The notes under the pieces are model-generated. The model did not search any database and was not told where the DNA came from. It saw only the letters and a list, made by a program, of their open reading frames with translations. Below, piece after piece: positions 52,564 to 60,750 of a stretch of DNA of 64,000 nt. The DNA comes from Nocardia sp. (lineage in GTDB: Bacteria; Actinomycetota; Actinomycetes; Mycobacteriales; Mycobacteriaceae): assembly GCF_025465275.1 (NCBI RefSeq), contig NZ_JAODNK010000202.1:1-64000 (forward strand), written 5' to 3'. The stretch's first letter is position 1; the number at the start of each line of letters is the position of its first letter. A program made the translations under genes and the position numbers.

Positions 52564-54374
52564 GCGGCGCCGAACACCTTGTCGTAGTGAAGAATCCGGA
52601 TGCGATGGGCCCGCTGCTCGGGCTGCTCGACGAGCTGCTGGAGCCCATCCACGCCGCAGGTCGCGCTGATCTCGCCGGCCGTCTCGGGATCGCGCGCGCC
52701 CGGCTCTCCGATCCCCGGGTGCGCCTGGTTGTGGTGGGTGAGTCCAAGAGCGGGATGAGCACGCTCGTCAACAGCTTGATCGGGACGACGGTCAGCGCCA
52801 CCGAGAATGCCGTCAGCGTGCCGGTGATCGCCGAGTACGGGCCGCAGTCCACCGCCACGCTGGTGCGGGTGGGGCCGGGCGGCAGTGCCGAACGTCTGCC
52901 TGTGGAACCGTCGACCGCGGTGTCGGCAATGGATGCCGAAGGCGTGATCCGGGCCGAATTCACCGAGCCCAGCCCGCTGCTGGCGGAGGGTTTTGTGGTG
53001 CTGGACGCGCCCGGCTCGCCCGCCGACACCCCGGCTACGTGGTCGCTGCTCGCGGTCGCGGATGCGGTGCTCTACGTCGCGGACGCGGCCAATCCGTTCA
53101 CCAGTGGGCAGATCGGGCAGCTGCAGCGCATTCAGCAGGTGTGCCCGACGGTGGTCTGCGTGCTCAACAAGATCGATCAGTCGCCGCAGTGGCCGGAGGT
53201 GCAGCAGCACGATCGGCGGCTGCTGGATGCGGCCGGACTGGCCTTCGCCGTCGCGCCCGCGTCGGCGCGACTGCACGAGCAGGCCGTCGCTACGGGTGAT
53301 CAGCAGCTGGATCTGGAATCCGGTGTGCCGCAACTACTCGACCATCTGCGCAGCTATGTGCTCGGCAATGCCGACGGGGTGGCCGCCGAGGCGGCGGTGC
53401 GCGATATCGGGCTGATTACCGACCATCTGGCGCTGGCCCTGCGGACCGAGGCCGAGACGCTGCGCGATCCGCGCCGCTACGGCGTCATCACCGAGCAGTT
53501 GCGGCGCACCCGCGAGGAGGCCGAGCAGCTGCGGCAGCGCAGCGCCAACTGGCAGGTCACCCTCGCCGACGGTGCGGGTGAGCTGATGGCCGATACCGAA
53601 CACGATCTGCGGCACCGCCTGCGCAGCCTGATTCGTGATGCCGAGGCCGACATCATGAAGCGCGATCCGGTGCGGCGCTGGCACGATTTCGGCGCCGATC
53701 TCGATGCCAAGATCTGTGAGGCGGTGGAGGAGAACTTCGTCATCGCGCACTACCGCTCGGTCGAGCTGGCCGAGCAGGTGGCCGCGAAGTTCCCGGACCG
53801 CGGTATTCCGACACCTGAACTGCGCCTGGACAATCCGGGTGAGGTGGGTGCGGTATTGGAGCCGGTGACCTCGCTCGACAGGCTGGACAGTGCGAAATCG
53901 GCGGTGGCGCAAACGGCGCTGAATACGCTGCGCGGGTCCTACGGCGGCATTCTGATGGTCGGCCTGGCCACCAGCCTGCTGGGCATGTCCCTGGTCAACT
54001 GGTATTCGGCCGGTGCGGGTGTGCTGCTCGGCGTGAACGCCCTGTGGGACGACCGCAAGAACCGCCGCCAGCGCCGTCAGTCGGAGGCCAAGGTCGCCGT
54101 ATCCCGTCTCATGGACGATGTGATCTTCCAGGTGAGCAAGGAATCCCGCTATCGCCTGCGGGCCGTGCAGCGCAATCTCCGCGACCATTTCACCGATATC
54201 GCCAATGAGACACTGCGTTCGGTGGATGCCTCGTTGCGCGCCGCCGAGGAGGCCGCCGCCGTGCACTCCGGCCAGCGCCGCGAGCAGCGTCTCACCGAAA
54301 TCGAAGCCGCCCTCGTCCGCCTGCGCGATCTTCGCGAACGTGCCGATGCCCGCGGCGGCAATTCCACGTACTGA
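52560..54374 (+). CDS. IniA-like bacterial dynamin-family GTPase with altered P-loop
   Basis: A 604-residue dynamin-like protein. The G domain shows a P-loop GESKSGMS at residues 60-67, G3 DAPG at 149-152 and G4 NKID at 203-206. The invariant P-loop lysine is replaced by Met66. A helical stalk follows, then a membrane-insertion segment (YGGILMVGLATSLLGMSLVN, about 458-500) flanked by basic residues, and a C-terminal coiled coil. IniA-type dynamins remodel or protect the membrane in mycobacteria under cell-wall drug stress. The GTG overlaps the IniB-like stop (GTGA), so the two are coupled. No iniC-like gene follows. Confidence 0.88.
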   Translation: MSGAEHLVVVKNPDAMGPLLGLLDELLEPIHAAGRADLAGRLGIARARLSDPRVRLVVVGESKSGMSTLVNSLIGTTVSATENAVSVPVIAEYGPQSTATLVRVGPGGSAERLPVEPSTAVSAMDAEGVIRAEFTEPSPLLAEGFVVLDAPGSPADTPATWSLLAVADAVLYVADAANPFTSGQIGQLQRIQQVCPTVVCVLNKIDQSPQWPEVQQHDRRLLDAAGLAFAVAPASARLHEQAVATGDQQLDLESGVPQLLDHLRSYVLGNADGVAAEAAVRDIGLITDHLALALRTEAETLRDPRRYGVITEQLRRTREEAEQLRQRSANWQVTLADGAGELMADTEHDLRHRLRSLIRDAEADIMKRDPVRRWHDFGADLDAKICEAVEENFVIAHYRSVELAEQVAAKFPDRGIPTPELRLDNPGEVGAVLEPVTSLDRLDSAKSAVAQTALNTLRGSYGGILMVGLATSLLGMSLVNWYSAGAGVLLGVNALWDDRKNRRQRRQSEAKVAVSRLMDDVIFQVSKESRYRLRAVQRNLRDHFTDIANETLRSVDASLRAAEEAAAVHSGQRREQRLTEIEAALVRLRDLRERADARGGNSTY

Positions 54375-54381
54375 TCGCCTG

Positions 54382-54463
54382 CCCCGGTCATTCCGGCATG
54401 CTTTTGGCCGGAACCCACTGGGCGGTGGTAGATCCCGGCCAAAAGCGCGCCGGGATGACGGGG
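54382..54463. repeat. 82-bp imperfect palindromic element
   Basis: About 30-base arms are inverted across a ~23-base centre. The inner 12 pairs are perfect (GCTTTTGGCCGG and complement). The outer parts differ at a few positions (GTCATTCCGGC against GTCATCCCGGC). It lies 8 bp after the dynamin-like gene and 77 bp before the end of the convergent GH15 gene. It can serve as a bidirectional terminator, but its long structured arms resemble a REP- or MITE-like repeat. Confidence 0.7.
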
Positions 54464-54540
54464 TACGCAGGCCGCGACGGCCAGAGCTACCCCAGCTCTT
54501 AGTGGTGGGTTAGCTCTGAAATCCGTTGCAGGAGAATTGT

Positions 54541-56601
54541 TTACCGCCCGGGGTGGGCCGGGTGGAACTGGCCGGAGCTGTGTGATTCCTCGGCACGGAT
54601 CACGTGCATGACCGCATTGATCAGAGCCAGGTGGGTGAAGGCCTGTGGGAAGTTGCCGAGGTGCCGGCCGGTCCGGGTGTCGATCTCCTCGGCGTAGAGC
54701 TTGAGCGGACTGGCGTAGCCGAGTAGGCGTTGGCAGAGTTGCTGTGCGCGTTGCAGTTCGCCGATTTCGACGAGCGCCGATACCAGCCAGAACGAGCAGA
54801 TGGTGAAGGAGCCCTCCGCGCCGATGAGACCGTCGTCGGTGGTCTCGGTGCGATAGCGCAGGACGAGACCGTTCTCGGTGAGCCGGTCGGCAATGGCGAG
54901 CACGGTGGCGCGCACCCGGTGGTCGTCGGGCGGCAGGAAGCGCAGCAGCGGCACCAGAAGCAATGAGGCGTCCAGGCTTTCGCTGCCATAGGTCTGGGTG
55001 AACACGCCTTCGGCATTGACGCCGTTGTCGAGGATGTCCTGGCGGATCTCGTCGGCGATATCGTGCCACTTCTTGGCGTAGTCGTATTCGCTGTGCAGTT
55101 CGGCCAGTTTCGCGCCGCGATCCAGCGCGACCCAGCACATCACCTTGGACGAGGTGAAATGCTGTGGCTCGCCGCGTACCTCCCAGATGCCGCGATCGGG
55201 ATTGCGCCAGTTCTCGATGGCCGCCTGCACCTGGCGTTCCAGCATGGGCCACAGCGTCTCCGGCACCTGCTGACGCGACTTCACATGCAGGTAAACGGAA
55301 TCCAGAATCGTGCCCCAGATATCGTGCTGGTCCTGGTTGTATGCGCCGTTGCCGATGCGCACCGGTTGCGCACCGTCATAGCCGGACAGGTGCGGGAGTT
55401 CGGTCTCGGTGATCTCGCGTTCCCCGCCGATGCCGTAAAGCACCTGCAGCGGAAGAGCTCTGCCGTTCCCGTCGGTGGCGACATCGTGCAGGAAGGCGAA
55501 GAAGTCGTCGGCCTCCCGATCCAGCCCGAGGGTGTACAGGCCCCACAGTGCGAAGCTGGAGTCACGCACCCAGGTGTAGCGGTAGTCCCAATTGCGTTCC
55601 CCCCCAGGTGTTTCCGGGAACGAGGTGGTGGCCGCGGCCAGCAGCGCGCCGGTCGGCGCGTAGGTGAGCCCCTTCAGGGTGAGCGCACTGCGCTGCAGGT
55701 ATCCGCGCCACGGATGATCGGGGAAGCGCCCCAGGGTGATCCACTGTCGCCACGCCTCCGTGGTCTGCCACATCTTGTCCGCGGCGGCCTCGAATGTCTT
55801 GGGGGGCGGCAGATCCGACCAGGACAGTGCCACGAATACCTGATCGCCCTCCCGCATGCGGGTGCGGGCCCGAGCCTCCCGGCCCTCCAGCCCGAGGCGC
55901 AGATCGGTGGTGATGGTCAGCGTCGGGCAGCTCTCGATATCGCAGGTGGCCGAGGCCTGTTCGTACACATCACCGCTGTACTCCCAATTGGCCGCCTGCT
56001 GGTGGTAGTCGAAGGCCGGTTCGCAGCTCATCTCCAGTTCGACGACCCCGTTCACGCACCGCACCGTGCGCAGCAGCATGTGCTCGGCATCCCAATCCAT
56101 CGGGGTGCGCTTGTGGCTGCGGCTGCGCGACCGATTGTTGTGCCAGGGCCCCATGACCAGCGCATCGCGCACGATGATCCAGCCGGTCTCGGTCTGCCAG
56201 GTGGTCTCGACGATCAGCCCGCCGGGCAGATACCGCCGTGCGGCGGGCACATTGCGGCCGTAGGGGCCGATGCGGAAGTGCCCGGCGCTGCGATCGAGTG
56301 CGGCGCCGAAAATGCTGGGGGAGTCGGGGCGCGGTATGCACATCCACTCCACCGACCCGTTGCGGGCGATGAGGCAGTTGGTTTCGCAGTCGGAGAGGAA
56401 TGCGTAATCGTCGATCGGCGGGAAGTTCGAGTAGTGCGCCTCGCCGATGGCGGCCGGAACATAGCCATCCGAAAGCTGGGCGTCGGGCCGGTCGAGCGCA
56501 TCCCGGGGCGGGCCGAGCGTCTCGGACTCGATATCGCTCGCACCGCTACTCAGCGGGCGGGCATATGACTCCGGTTCGTCATAGGACTCCATAGTCACCA
56601 T
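54541..56601 (-). CDS. GH15-family glycoside hydrolase (trehalase/glucoamylase-like)
   Basis: A 686-residue inverting alpha-glucosidase of family GH15. An N-terminal beta-sandwich contains YAFLSDCETNCLIARNGSVEW and RRYLPGGLIVETTWQTETG. The (alpha/alpha)6 catalytic barrel has RSALTLKGLTYAPTGALLAAATTS, PETPGGERNWDYRYTWVRDS and the C-terminal FTICSFWLVSALVEIGE. In mycobacteria the enzyme at this position (Rv2402) is a trehalase, so trehalose is the likely substrate. The start is uncertain between ATGs at 56601 and 56592. A frame extends to 56664, overlapping the divergent gene. Confidence 0.92.
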   Translation of the reverse strand: MVTMESYDEPESYARPLSSGASDIESETLGPPRDALDRPDAQLSDGYVPAAIGEAHYSNFPPIDDYAFLSDCETNCLIARNGSVEWMCIPRPDSPSIFGAALDRSAGHFRIGPYGRNVPAARRYLPGGLIVETTWQTETGWIIVRDALVMGPWHNNRSRSRSHKRTPMDWDAEHMLLRTVRCVNGVVELEMSCEPAFDYHQQAANWEYSGDVYEQASATCDIESCPTLTITTDLRLGLEGREARARTRMREGDQVFVALSWSDLPPPKTFEAAADKMWQTTEAWRQWITLGRFPDHPWRGYLQRSALTLKGLTYAPTGALLAAATTSFPETPGGERNWDYRYTWVRDSSFALWGLYTLGLDREADDFFAFLHDVATDGNGRALPLQVLYGIGGEREITETELPHLSGYDGAQPVRIGNGAYNQDQHDIWGTILDSVYLHVKSRQQVPETLWPMLERQVQAAIENWRNPDRGIWEVRGEPQHFTSSKVMCWVALDRGAKLAELHSEYDYAKKWHDIADEIRQDILDNGVNAEGVFTQTYGSESLDASLLLVPLLRFLPPDDHRVRATVLAIADRLTENGLVLRYRTETTDDGLIGAEGSFTICSFWLVSALVEIGELQRAQQLCQRLLGYASPLKLYAEEIDTRTGRHLGNFPQAFTHLALINAVMHVIRAEESHSSGQFHPAHPGR

Positions 56602-56658
56602 CTTCTGTCCTGTCGGCCCGAATCGTCCACCCTCAGGCTTTCGGCCTAGGGTGGTGTC

Positions 56659-56895
56659 GTGCATGCGATTGCAGGATGGTGGGACGGCGTCGAACTATGG
56701 GTGGCCGGCCTGCCCTTCGTTCCCCAGTTCGCCGTGGTGCTGGCCGCCATGGTGCCGGTTTGTTTCGCCATCGCCTACCTGCTGGATCGAGTGCTGCGTG
56801 TCGGGCTGCGTGCGCTGGGCCGTGATCGAGTTGTCGCCCAGGAGGCTGCGGCGCCTGCCGCGCAGCCGCGTCGTACGCGTAAGGAAGCCGCCTGA
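56659..56895 (+). CDS. Small membrane protein
   Basis: A 78-residue protein with an N-terminal hydrophobic region (FAVVLAAMVPVCFAIAYLLD, about residues 24-43) and a basic Ala-rich tail ending in QPRRTRKEAA. The GTG at 56659 follows a TAGGGT box by six bases, suggesting a leaderless transcript. Its TGA overlaps the ATG of a 25-residue membrane peptide. A small membrane protein also occupies this place near the mycobacterial sulfate operon. Function is unknown. Confidence 0.72.
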   Translation: MHAIAGWWDGVELWVAGLPFVPQFAVVLAAMVPVCFAIAYLLDRVLRVGLRALGRDRVVAQEAAAPAAQPRRTRKEAA

Positions 56896-56972
56896 TGCCT
56901 CGTTCCCGTGTTCAGCTCGCCCTGATCGCGCTGCTCGTTCTCGTCGTCATCGCCTGGCTCTTCACGCGCTGA
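56895..56972 (+). CDS. 25-residue single-helix membrane peptide
   Basis: A very short frame encodes MPRSRVQLALI followed by a run of Leu/Val/Ile/Ala and WLFTR at the end. It is one complete transmembrane helix with positive ends. Its ATG overlaps the preceding stop (TGATG), so translational coupling is likely. The short basic-hydrophobic-basic layout resembles regulatory membrane microproteins. Its function is unknown. Confidence 0.6.
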   Translation: MPRSRVQLALIALLVLVVIAWLFTR

Positions 56973-57062
56973 GTCCGCTGCGCGCGGAGTTCTCTCGCTA
57001 TTAATCGGGCGAATCGGACTTCAATCCCTCACTGTCGGATGCTGCGCGTACGCTGCTGCACC

Positions 57063-57320
57063 ATGTCAACCGATGAAGGCTTGGAACTGGTGACGTTGCT
57101 GTCCGAAGAGGATTTCGAGGAGGACGAGCCACGTCTGATCGCGACTCACTACACGGGCCCCGAAGAGGCGCTCGAAATGGTGAAGGCGGCGCAGCTGCTG
57201 GGCCTGGGCGTCCGGCTCAGCAACCGCATCCGCCCCGACGAGGATGATGCCGAGAGTGCCACGGAGGAGTGGGTTCTCGACATCCTGGAGAACCCGCCCG
57301 TCGTCGAAGGCGACGAATAA
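57063..57320 (+). CDS. Conserved acidic small protein
   Basis: An 85-residue acidic protein. The N-terminus has LVTLLSEEDFEEDEPRLIAT, the middle EEALEMVKAAQLLGLGVRLS, and the tail EEWVLDILENPPVVEGDE. It looks folded (alternating strand-helix-strand), not low complexity. No family name is recognised. A TACGCT box eight bases before the ATG might be its -10. It converges on the M48 peptidase gene. Confidence 0.68.
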   Translation: MSTDEGLELVTLLSEEDFEEDEPRLIATHYTGPEEALEMVKAAQLLGLGVRLSNRIRPDEDDAESATEEWVLDILENPPVVEGDE

Positions 57321-57337
57321 CCGATCAGTACCGACGG

Positions 57338-57378
57338 CGAGTAGCTACTCGGGCCGCATGCCGGTAGCTATTCGTCGT
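57338..57378. terminator. Palindromic region between convergent genes
   Basis: CGAGTAGCTACTCG (57338-57351) is a perfect 14-bp palindrome. In addition, GACGGCGAGTAGCTAC near 57334 pairs imperfectly with GTAGCTATTCGTCGTC at about 57363-57378. It may act as a bidirectional terminator overlapping the end of the M48 gene. Confidence 0.4.
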
Positions 57379-58423
57379 CCCGCTCACGCCATTCGCTGAA
57401 CCGCTTGCCGAGCTTGGACACGGTCTCACCGACCTCCTGTCCGACCGTGCCCACCGCGGATCCGACATCGCGGCCGAGATTGCGCACCGTGCGAATGAGC
57501 GGGTCTTCCGACTGATCGAAGTTCTGCCGGTAGGCGCGCGCCGCTTCCTTCACCTGATCGCTGATGCGGGCGTTCTTGTCCTGCTCCCGCAGCGGGTAGC
57601 GGCCGTCCAGAATCCGGTCGTACTCACCGCTGGCGATCCACCGCCGCAGTTCGGCCGCCCGCAGCACCGAGAACGGGTGCGACTGCAATTCCAGATTCAG
57701 CAGTTTCAGTACGCCGTCGCGCAGATCACCCGCGCGGTCGTAGGCGTCGGCCTGCTCCAGGAATGCCGCATGGCTCATCTCGTCCACGCGGGAGCCACCG
57801 GCGAGCTTCATATGCACCCGCACCGACGCGTCCACGTCCTGCCCGCACAGCAGCCCGGCGCGGTCGCCGGACAGCTCGGATTTGCGGCTCCATTCCATCA
57901 GTGCCGCGACAATGGCGCGTAAAGCCCAGCCGCCCAACGGAACCCAGCCGACGCCCGCGGCCAGTCGCATGAGATGCATGAGCATGGTCCGGTACACCGC
58001 ATGTCCGGACAGGGCGTGCCCGAGCTCGTGCCCGACCACGAAGCGCAGCTCCTCGGGATCGAGCAGATCCAGCAATCCGGTGGTCAGGACGATGAAGGGC
58101 CGGTCCATGCCGATGGTGAAGGCGTTCACCTCCGGGTCCTGCAGTACGAACATCTCGGGCGTGGTGGGCGCGTCCAGGATGCGCACGGCGTCCTCGCGCA
58201 GCTGGTGCACGTTCTTGAACTGCCGTTCGTCCACCCGTACCGCGGTCGCCAGATACATCAGCCGATACTGACGTTCGGCGAGCAGTCCGGAGAGTGCGCG
58301 CAGCAGTGTGTCGAAGCCGGACAGCGAGCGCAGTGTCACCAGCGCGGTGCGGTCGGCGGGATGTTCCCAGGTGCGGGTCGATATGCCGGGAAAGGTCCGG
58401 CGGACCCGATCTGGAGCAGTCAT
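57368..58423 (-). CDS. M48-family metallopeptidase (HtpX/Ste24-like)
   Basis: A 351-residue zinc metalloprotease. The HExxH motif is VVGHELGHALSGH and the third ligand region is WSRKSELSGDRAGLL. Upstream elements EVNAFTIGMDRPFIVLTTGLL are typical of M48. A hydrophobic segment follows the HELGH helix (LMRLAAGVGWVPLGGWALRA), suggesting membrane association. The C-terminus is helical (LGRDVGSAVGTVGQEVGETV). It likely degrades damaged membrane or envelope proteins. The ATG at 58423 has a GGGGGAA site. Confidence 0.9.
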   Translation of the reverse strand: MTAPDRVRRTFPGISTRTWEHPADRTALVTLRSLSGFDTLLRALSGLLAERQYRLMYLATAVRVDERQFKNVHQLREDAVRILDAPTTPEMFVLQDPEVNAFTIGMDRPFIVLTTGLLDLLDPEELRFVVGHELGHALSGHAVYRTMLMHLMRLAAGVGWVPLGGWALRAIVAALMEWSRKSELSGDRAGLLCGQDVDASVRVHMKLAGGSRVDEMSHAAFLEQADAYDRAGDLRDGVLKLLNLELQSHPFSVLRAAELRRWIASGEYDRILDGRYPLREQDKNARISDQVKEAARAYRQNFDQSEDPLIRTVRNLGRDVGSAVGTVGQEVGETVSKLGKRFSEWRERDDE

Positions 58424-58493
58424 TGATTCCCCCGTGGGTATGTTCACAGTGATAGGCGGCCCGTTCCGTTTCCTGTGAGCCGTGCCGCCCTGC

Positions 58494-58499
58494 TACAGT
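58494..58499 (+). promoter_or_regulatory. Candidate -10 box for the leader-peptide/sulfate operon
   Basis: TACAGT ends seven bases before the GTG at 58507. Transcription would begin at or next to the start codon, so the leader peptide would be translated from a leaderless mRNA. Confidence 0.6.
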
Positions 58500-58506
58500 C
58501 TGCCCC

Positions 58507-58596
58507 GTGTCGTCGAGTGTTGTGCCCCAGGTCCGCCATGAATTGGCGTTGATCGCTGTGGGCTGCCTCGCGGTCGCGGACATCCTCTGTCGTTGA
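58507..58596 (+). CDS. Leaderless cysteine-ending leader peptide upstream of the sulfate transporter
   Basis: A 29-residue frame, GTG to TGA. It contains VRHELALIAVGCLAVADILC and ends Cys-Arg-stop, with cysteine codons at 58564-58566 (TGC) and 58588-58590 (TGT). It lies 187 bp before subI and behind a TACAGT box positioned for leaderless transcription. In mycobacteria, short leaderless frames with cysteine codons act as cysteine-responsive attenuators upstream of sulfur genes, and this one has the right position and codon content. The Cys codons are two and not clustered, fewer than in the polycysteine cases. Confidence 0.68.
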   Translation: MSSSVVPQVRHELALIAVGCLAVADILCR

Positions 58597-58743
58597 TTGC
58601 TGACCGGGCACTACTGCACGTCTGAAGTAGACTGGCGCGCGTTCCTTTTCGCAGTCGTGTCCGATTCCCGACGGCCTTCGGGCTGTAGCGCCACCGTCGC
58701 CTTTTCCCTGCGACGGGTCTACGGCAGTACCTTCCTTCACTCG

Positions 58744-58767
58744 CCCCCAGGTCCCCGGGGGGTTTTT
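58744..58767 (+). terminator. Attenuator-like hairpin before subI
   Basis: CCCCC (58744-58748) pairs with GGGGG (57-61 of the same block), followed by G and TTTTT (58763-58767). It ends 16 bp before the subI ATG. The subI ribosome region AAGGT (58771-58775) can also pair with ACCTT at 58729-58733, giving a possible alternative structure. Confidence 0.6.
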
Positions 58768-58783
58768 CGAAAGGTCCACCCCG

Positions 58784-59830
58784 ATGTCCAGCAGCTCCAG
58801 GCTCTCTCGTCGATCTATCGTCGCAGTCGCATTGACCGCGGTCGCCGCCACCGTTCTCACGGCCTGCGGTGGCGGCTCGAGCGACTCCACCGACAAGGGC
58901 GCGGTTGCCGACGGCAGTGGCGGCACCCTGAACCTCTACGCCTACTCGGTCCCGAAGCCCGGTTTCGACAATGAGATTCCGGCCTTCAACAAGACCGATG
59001 CCGGTAAGGGCGTGAAGTTCCAGCAGTCCTACGGCGCCTCGGGCGATCAGTCCCGCAAGGTGAAGGACGGCGCCGAGGCCGATATCGTCAATTTCTCCGT
59101 CGAGCCCGACATCACCCGCCTGGTGGATGCCGGGCTGGTCGACGCGAGCTGGAATGCGGACGCCAACAAGGGAATTCCGTTCGGCTCGGTCGTTGTCATC
59201 GCGACCCGCAAGGGCAACCCCAAGGGCATCAAGGACTGGGACGACCTGCTGAAGCCGGGCGTCGAGGTCGTGACCCCGAACCCGTTCTCCTCGGGTTCGG
59301 CCAAGTGGAACCTGCTGGCCCCGTACGCCGCCAAGAGCGACGGCGGCAAGAACCCGCAGGCCGGTCTGGACTACCTGTCGCAGCTGATCACCAAGGATCA
59401 CGTGAAGGTGCAGCCGAAGTCGGGCCGCGAAGCCACCGAGACCTTCCTGCAGGGCACCGGTGACGTGCTGCTGAGCTATGAGAGCGAAGCCCTCTTCTCC
59501 GAGCGCAACGGCGATCCGATCGAGCACTTCATCCCGCCGACCACTTTCAAGATCGAGAACCCGGTCGCGGTGACCAAGAACAGCAAGAACCCGGCCAAGG
59601 CCGTGGCGTTCCACGACTTCATGTTCACCGCGGACGGCCAGAAGGCGTTCGCCGCGGCCGGCCTGCGTCCGGTCGATCCGAAGGTGGCCGCCGACTTCGC
59701 CAAGGACTTCCCGACCCCGCAGAAGTTGTGGACCATCGCGGACCTGGGTGGCTGGAAGGCTGTGGACAAGGATCTGTTCACACCCAACACCGGCAGCGTC
59801 GCGGTTATCTACGACAAGGCCACCAAGTAG
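58784..59830 (+). CDS. subI: Sulfate-binding lipoprotein
   Basis: A 348-residue periplasmic-type binding protein for sulfate or thiosulfate. A lipoprotein signal ends in TVLTAC with the lipidated Cys28. Typical binding-protein elements are LNLYAYSVPKPGF, ADIVNFSVEPDITRLVDAG, VTPNPFSSGSAKWNLLAPYA and GDVLLSYESEALF. It delivers sulfate to CysTW-CysA. The ATG has AAAGG upstream, close behind the attenuator-like hairpin. The order subI-cysT-cysW-cysA matches Rv2400c-Rv2397c. Confidence 0.96.
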   Translation: MSSSSRLSRRSIVAVALTAVAATVLTACGGGSSDSTDKGAVADGSGGTLNLYAYSVPKPGFDNEIPAFNKTDAGKGVKFQQSYGASGDQSRKVKDGAEADIVNFSVEPDITRLVDAGLVDASWNADANKGIPFGSVVVIATRKGNPKGIKDWDDLLKPGVEVVTPNPFSSGSAKWNLLAPYAAKSDGGKNPQAGLDYLSQLITKDHVKVQPKSGREATETFLQGTGDVLLSYESEALFSERNGDPIEHFIPPTTFKIENPVAVTKNSKNPAKAVAFHDFMFTADGQKAFAAAGLRPVDPKVAADFAKDFPTPQKLWTIADLGGWKAVDKDLFTPNTGSVAVIYDKATK

Positions 59831-59865
59831 CCGGGTGACCTGGAACACAAGCGATACTCGATAGC

Positions 59866-60750
59866 GTGAGTGACAGCAGCACGGGCGCCGGGACCACCTC
59901 GGGTCCCGGCGTTTCGGCAGACAAGCAACCCAAACCGGCCCGGTCCTGGCTTCGGGTGACCGGGTCCGTGGGCCCGTTCGGCATCGCCACGGCGGCGCTG
60001 TGGCTCAGCATTATCGTGCTGCTGCCGTTGGCGGCGCTGACGTACAACTCCTTCGGTGACGGCTGGTCCGGATTCTGGAATGCGGTGAGCGCGCCCGCCG
60101 CCGTCGATTCGCTGCGGGTGACCATTTTCGTATCGGTCATCGTCGCGGTCATCAATGTCTTCATGGGCACCCTCATCGCCTGGGTGCTGGTGCGGGACGA
60201 GTTCCCCGGCAAGTCGATCGTCAATGCGCTCATCGACCTGCCGTTCGCGCTGCCCACCATCGTGGCCAGCATTGTGCTGCTGGCGCTGTACGGGCCCGAG
60301 AGTCCGATCGATATCCATCTCAATGCCACCCAGCCGGGTCTGATCGTGGCACTGGCCTTCGTCACGCTGCCGTTCGTGGTGCGTTCGGTGCAGCCGGTGC
60401 TCATGGAGGTCGATCGGGAGGTGGAGCAGGCGGCCGCGTCACTGGGCGCGGATAACTGGACCACCTTCCGCAGCATCGTGCTCCCGACGCTGGCGCCGGC
60501 CATCATCAGCGGTGGCGGGCTGGCTTTCGCCCGTGCCATCGGCGAGTACGGGTCGGTGGTGTTGATCGGCGGCAATATTCCGCGCGAGACGCAGATGACC
60601 TCGCAGTACATCCAGCAGCAGATCGAGGTGGATCGACCGGTGAACGCGGCGGCGGTTTCGGTTGCGCTGCTGCTGATTTCGTTCGCGACGCTGCTGGTGC
60701 TGCGATTCGTCGCCGACCGGTCCGCCCGGAAAGAGCAGGAGTCGCGATGA
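59866..60750 (+). CDS. cysT: Sulfate ABC transporter permease CysT
   Basis: A 294-residue permease with six predicted helices after a ~35-residue Ser/Gly/Pro-rich cytoplasmic N-terminus. The ATPase-coupling EAA loop is VEQAAASLGADNWTTFRSIV, followed by LPTLAPAIISGG. It forms the channel with CysW. The GTG at 59866 is 35 bp after subI. Its stop overlaps the cysW ATG by four bases. Confidence 0.95.
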   Translation: MSDSSTGAGTTSGPGVSADKQPKPARSWLRVTGSVGPFGIATAALWLSIIVLLPLAALTYNSFGDGWSGFWNAVSAPAAVDSLRVTIFVSVIVAVINVFMGTLIAWVLVRDEFPGKSIVNALIDLPFALPTIVASIVLLALYGPESPIDIHLNATQPGLIVALAFVTLPFVVRSVQPVLMEVDREVEQAAASLGADNWTTFRSIVLPTLAPAIISGGGLAFARAIGEYGSVVLIGGNIPRETQMTSQYIQQQIEVDRPVNAAAVSVALLLISFATLLVLRFVADRSARKEQESR

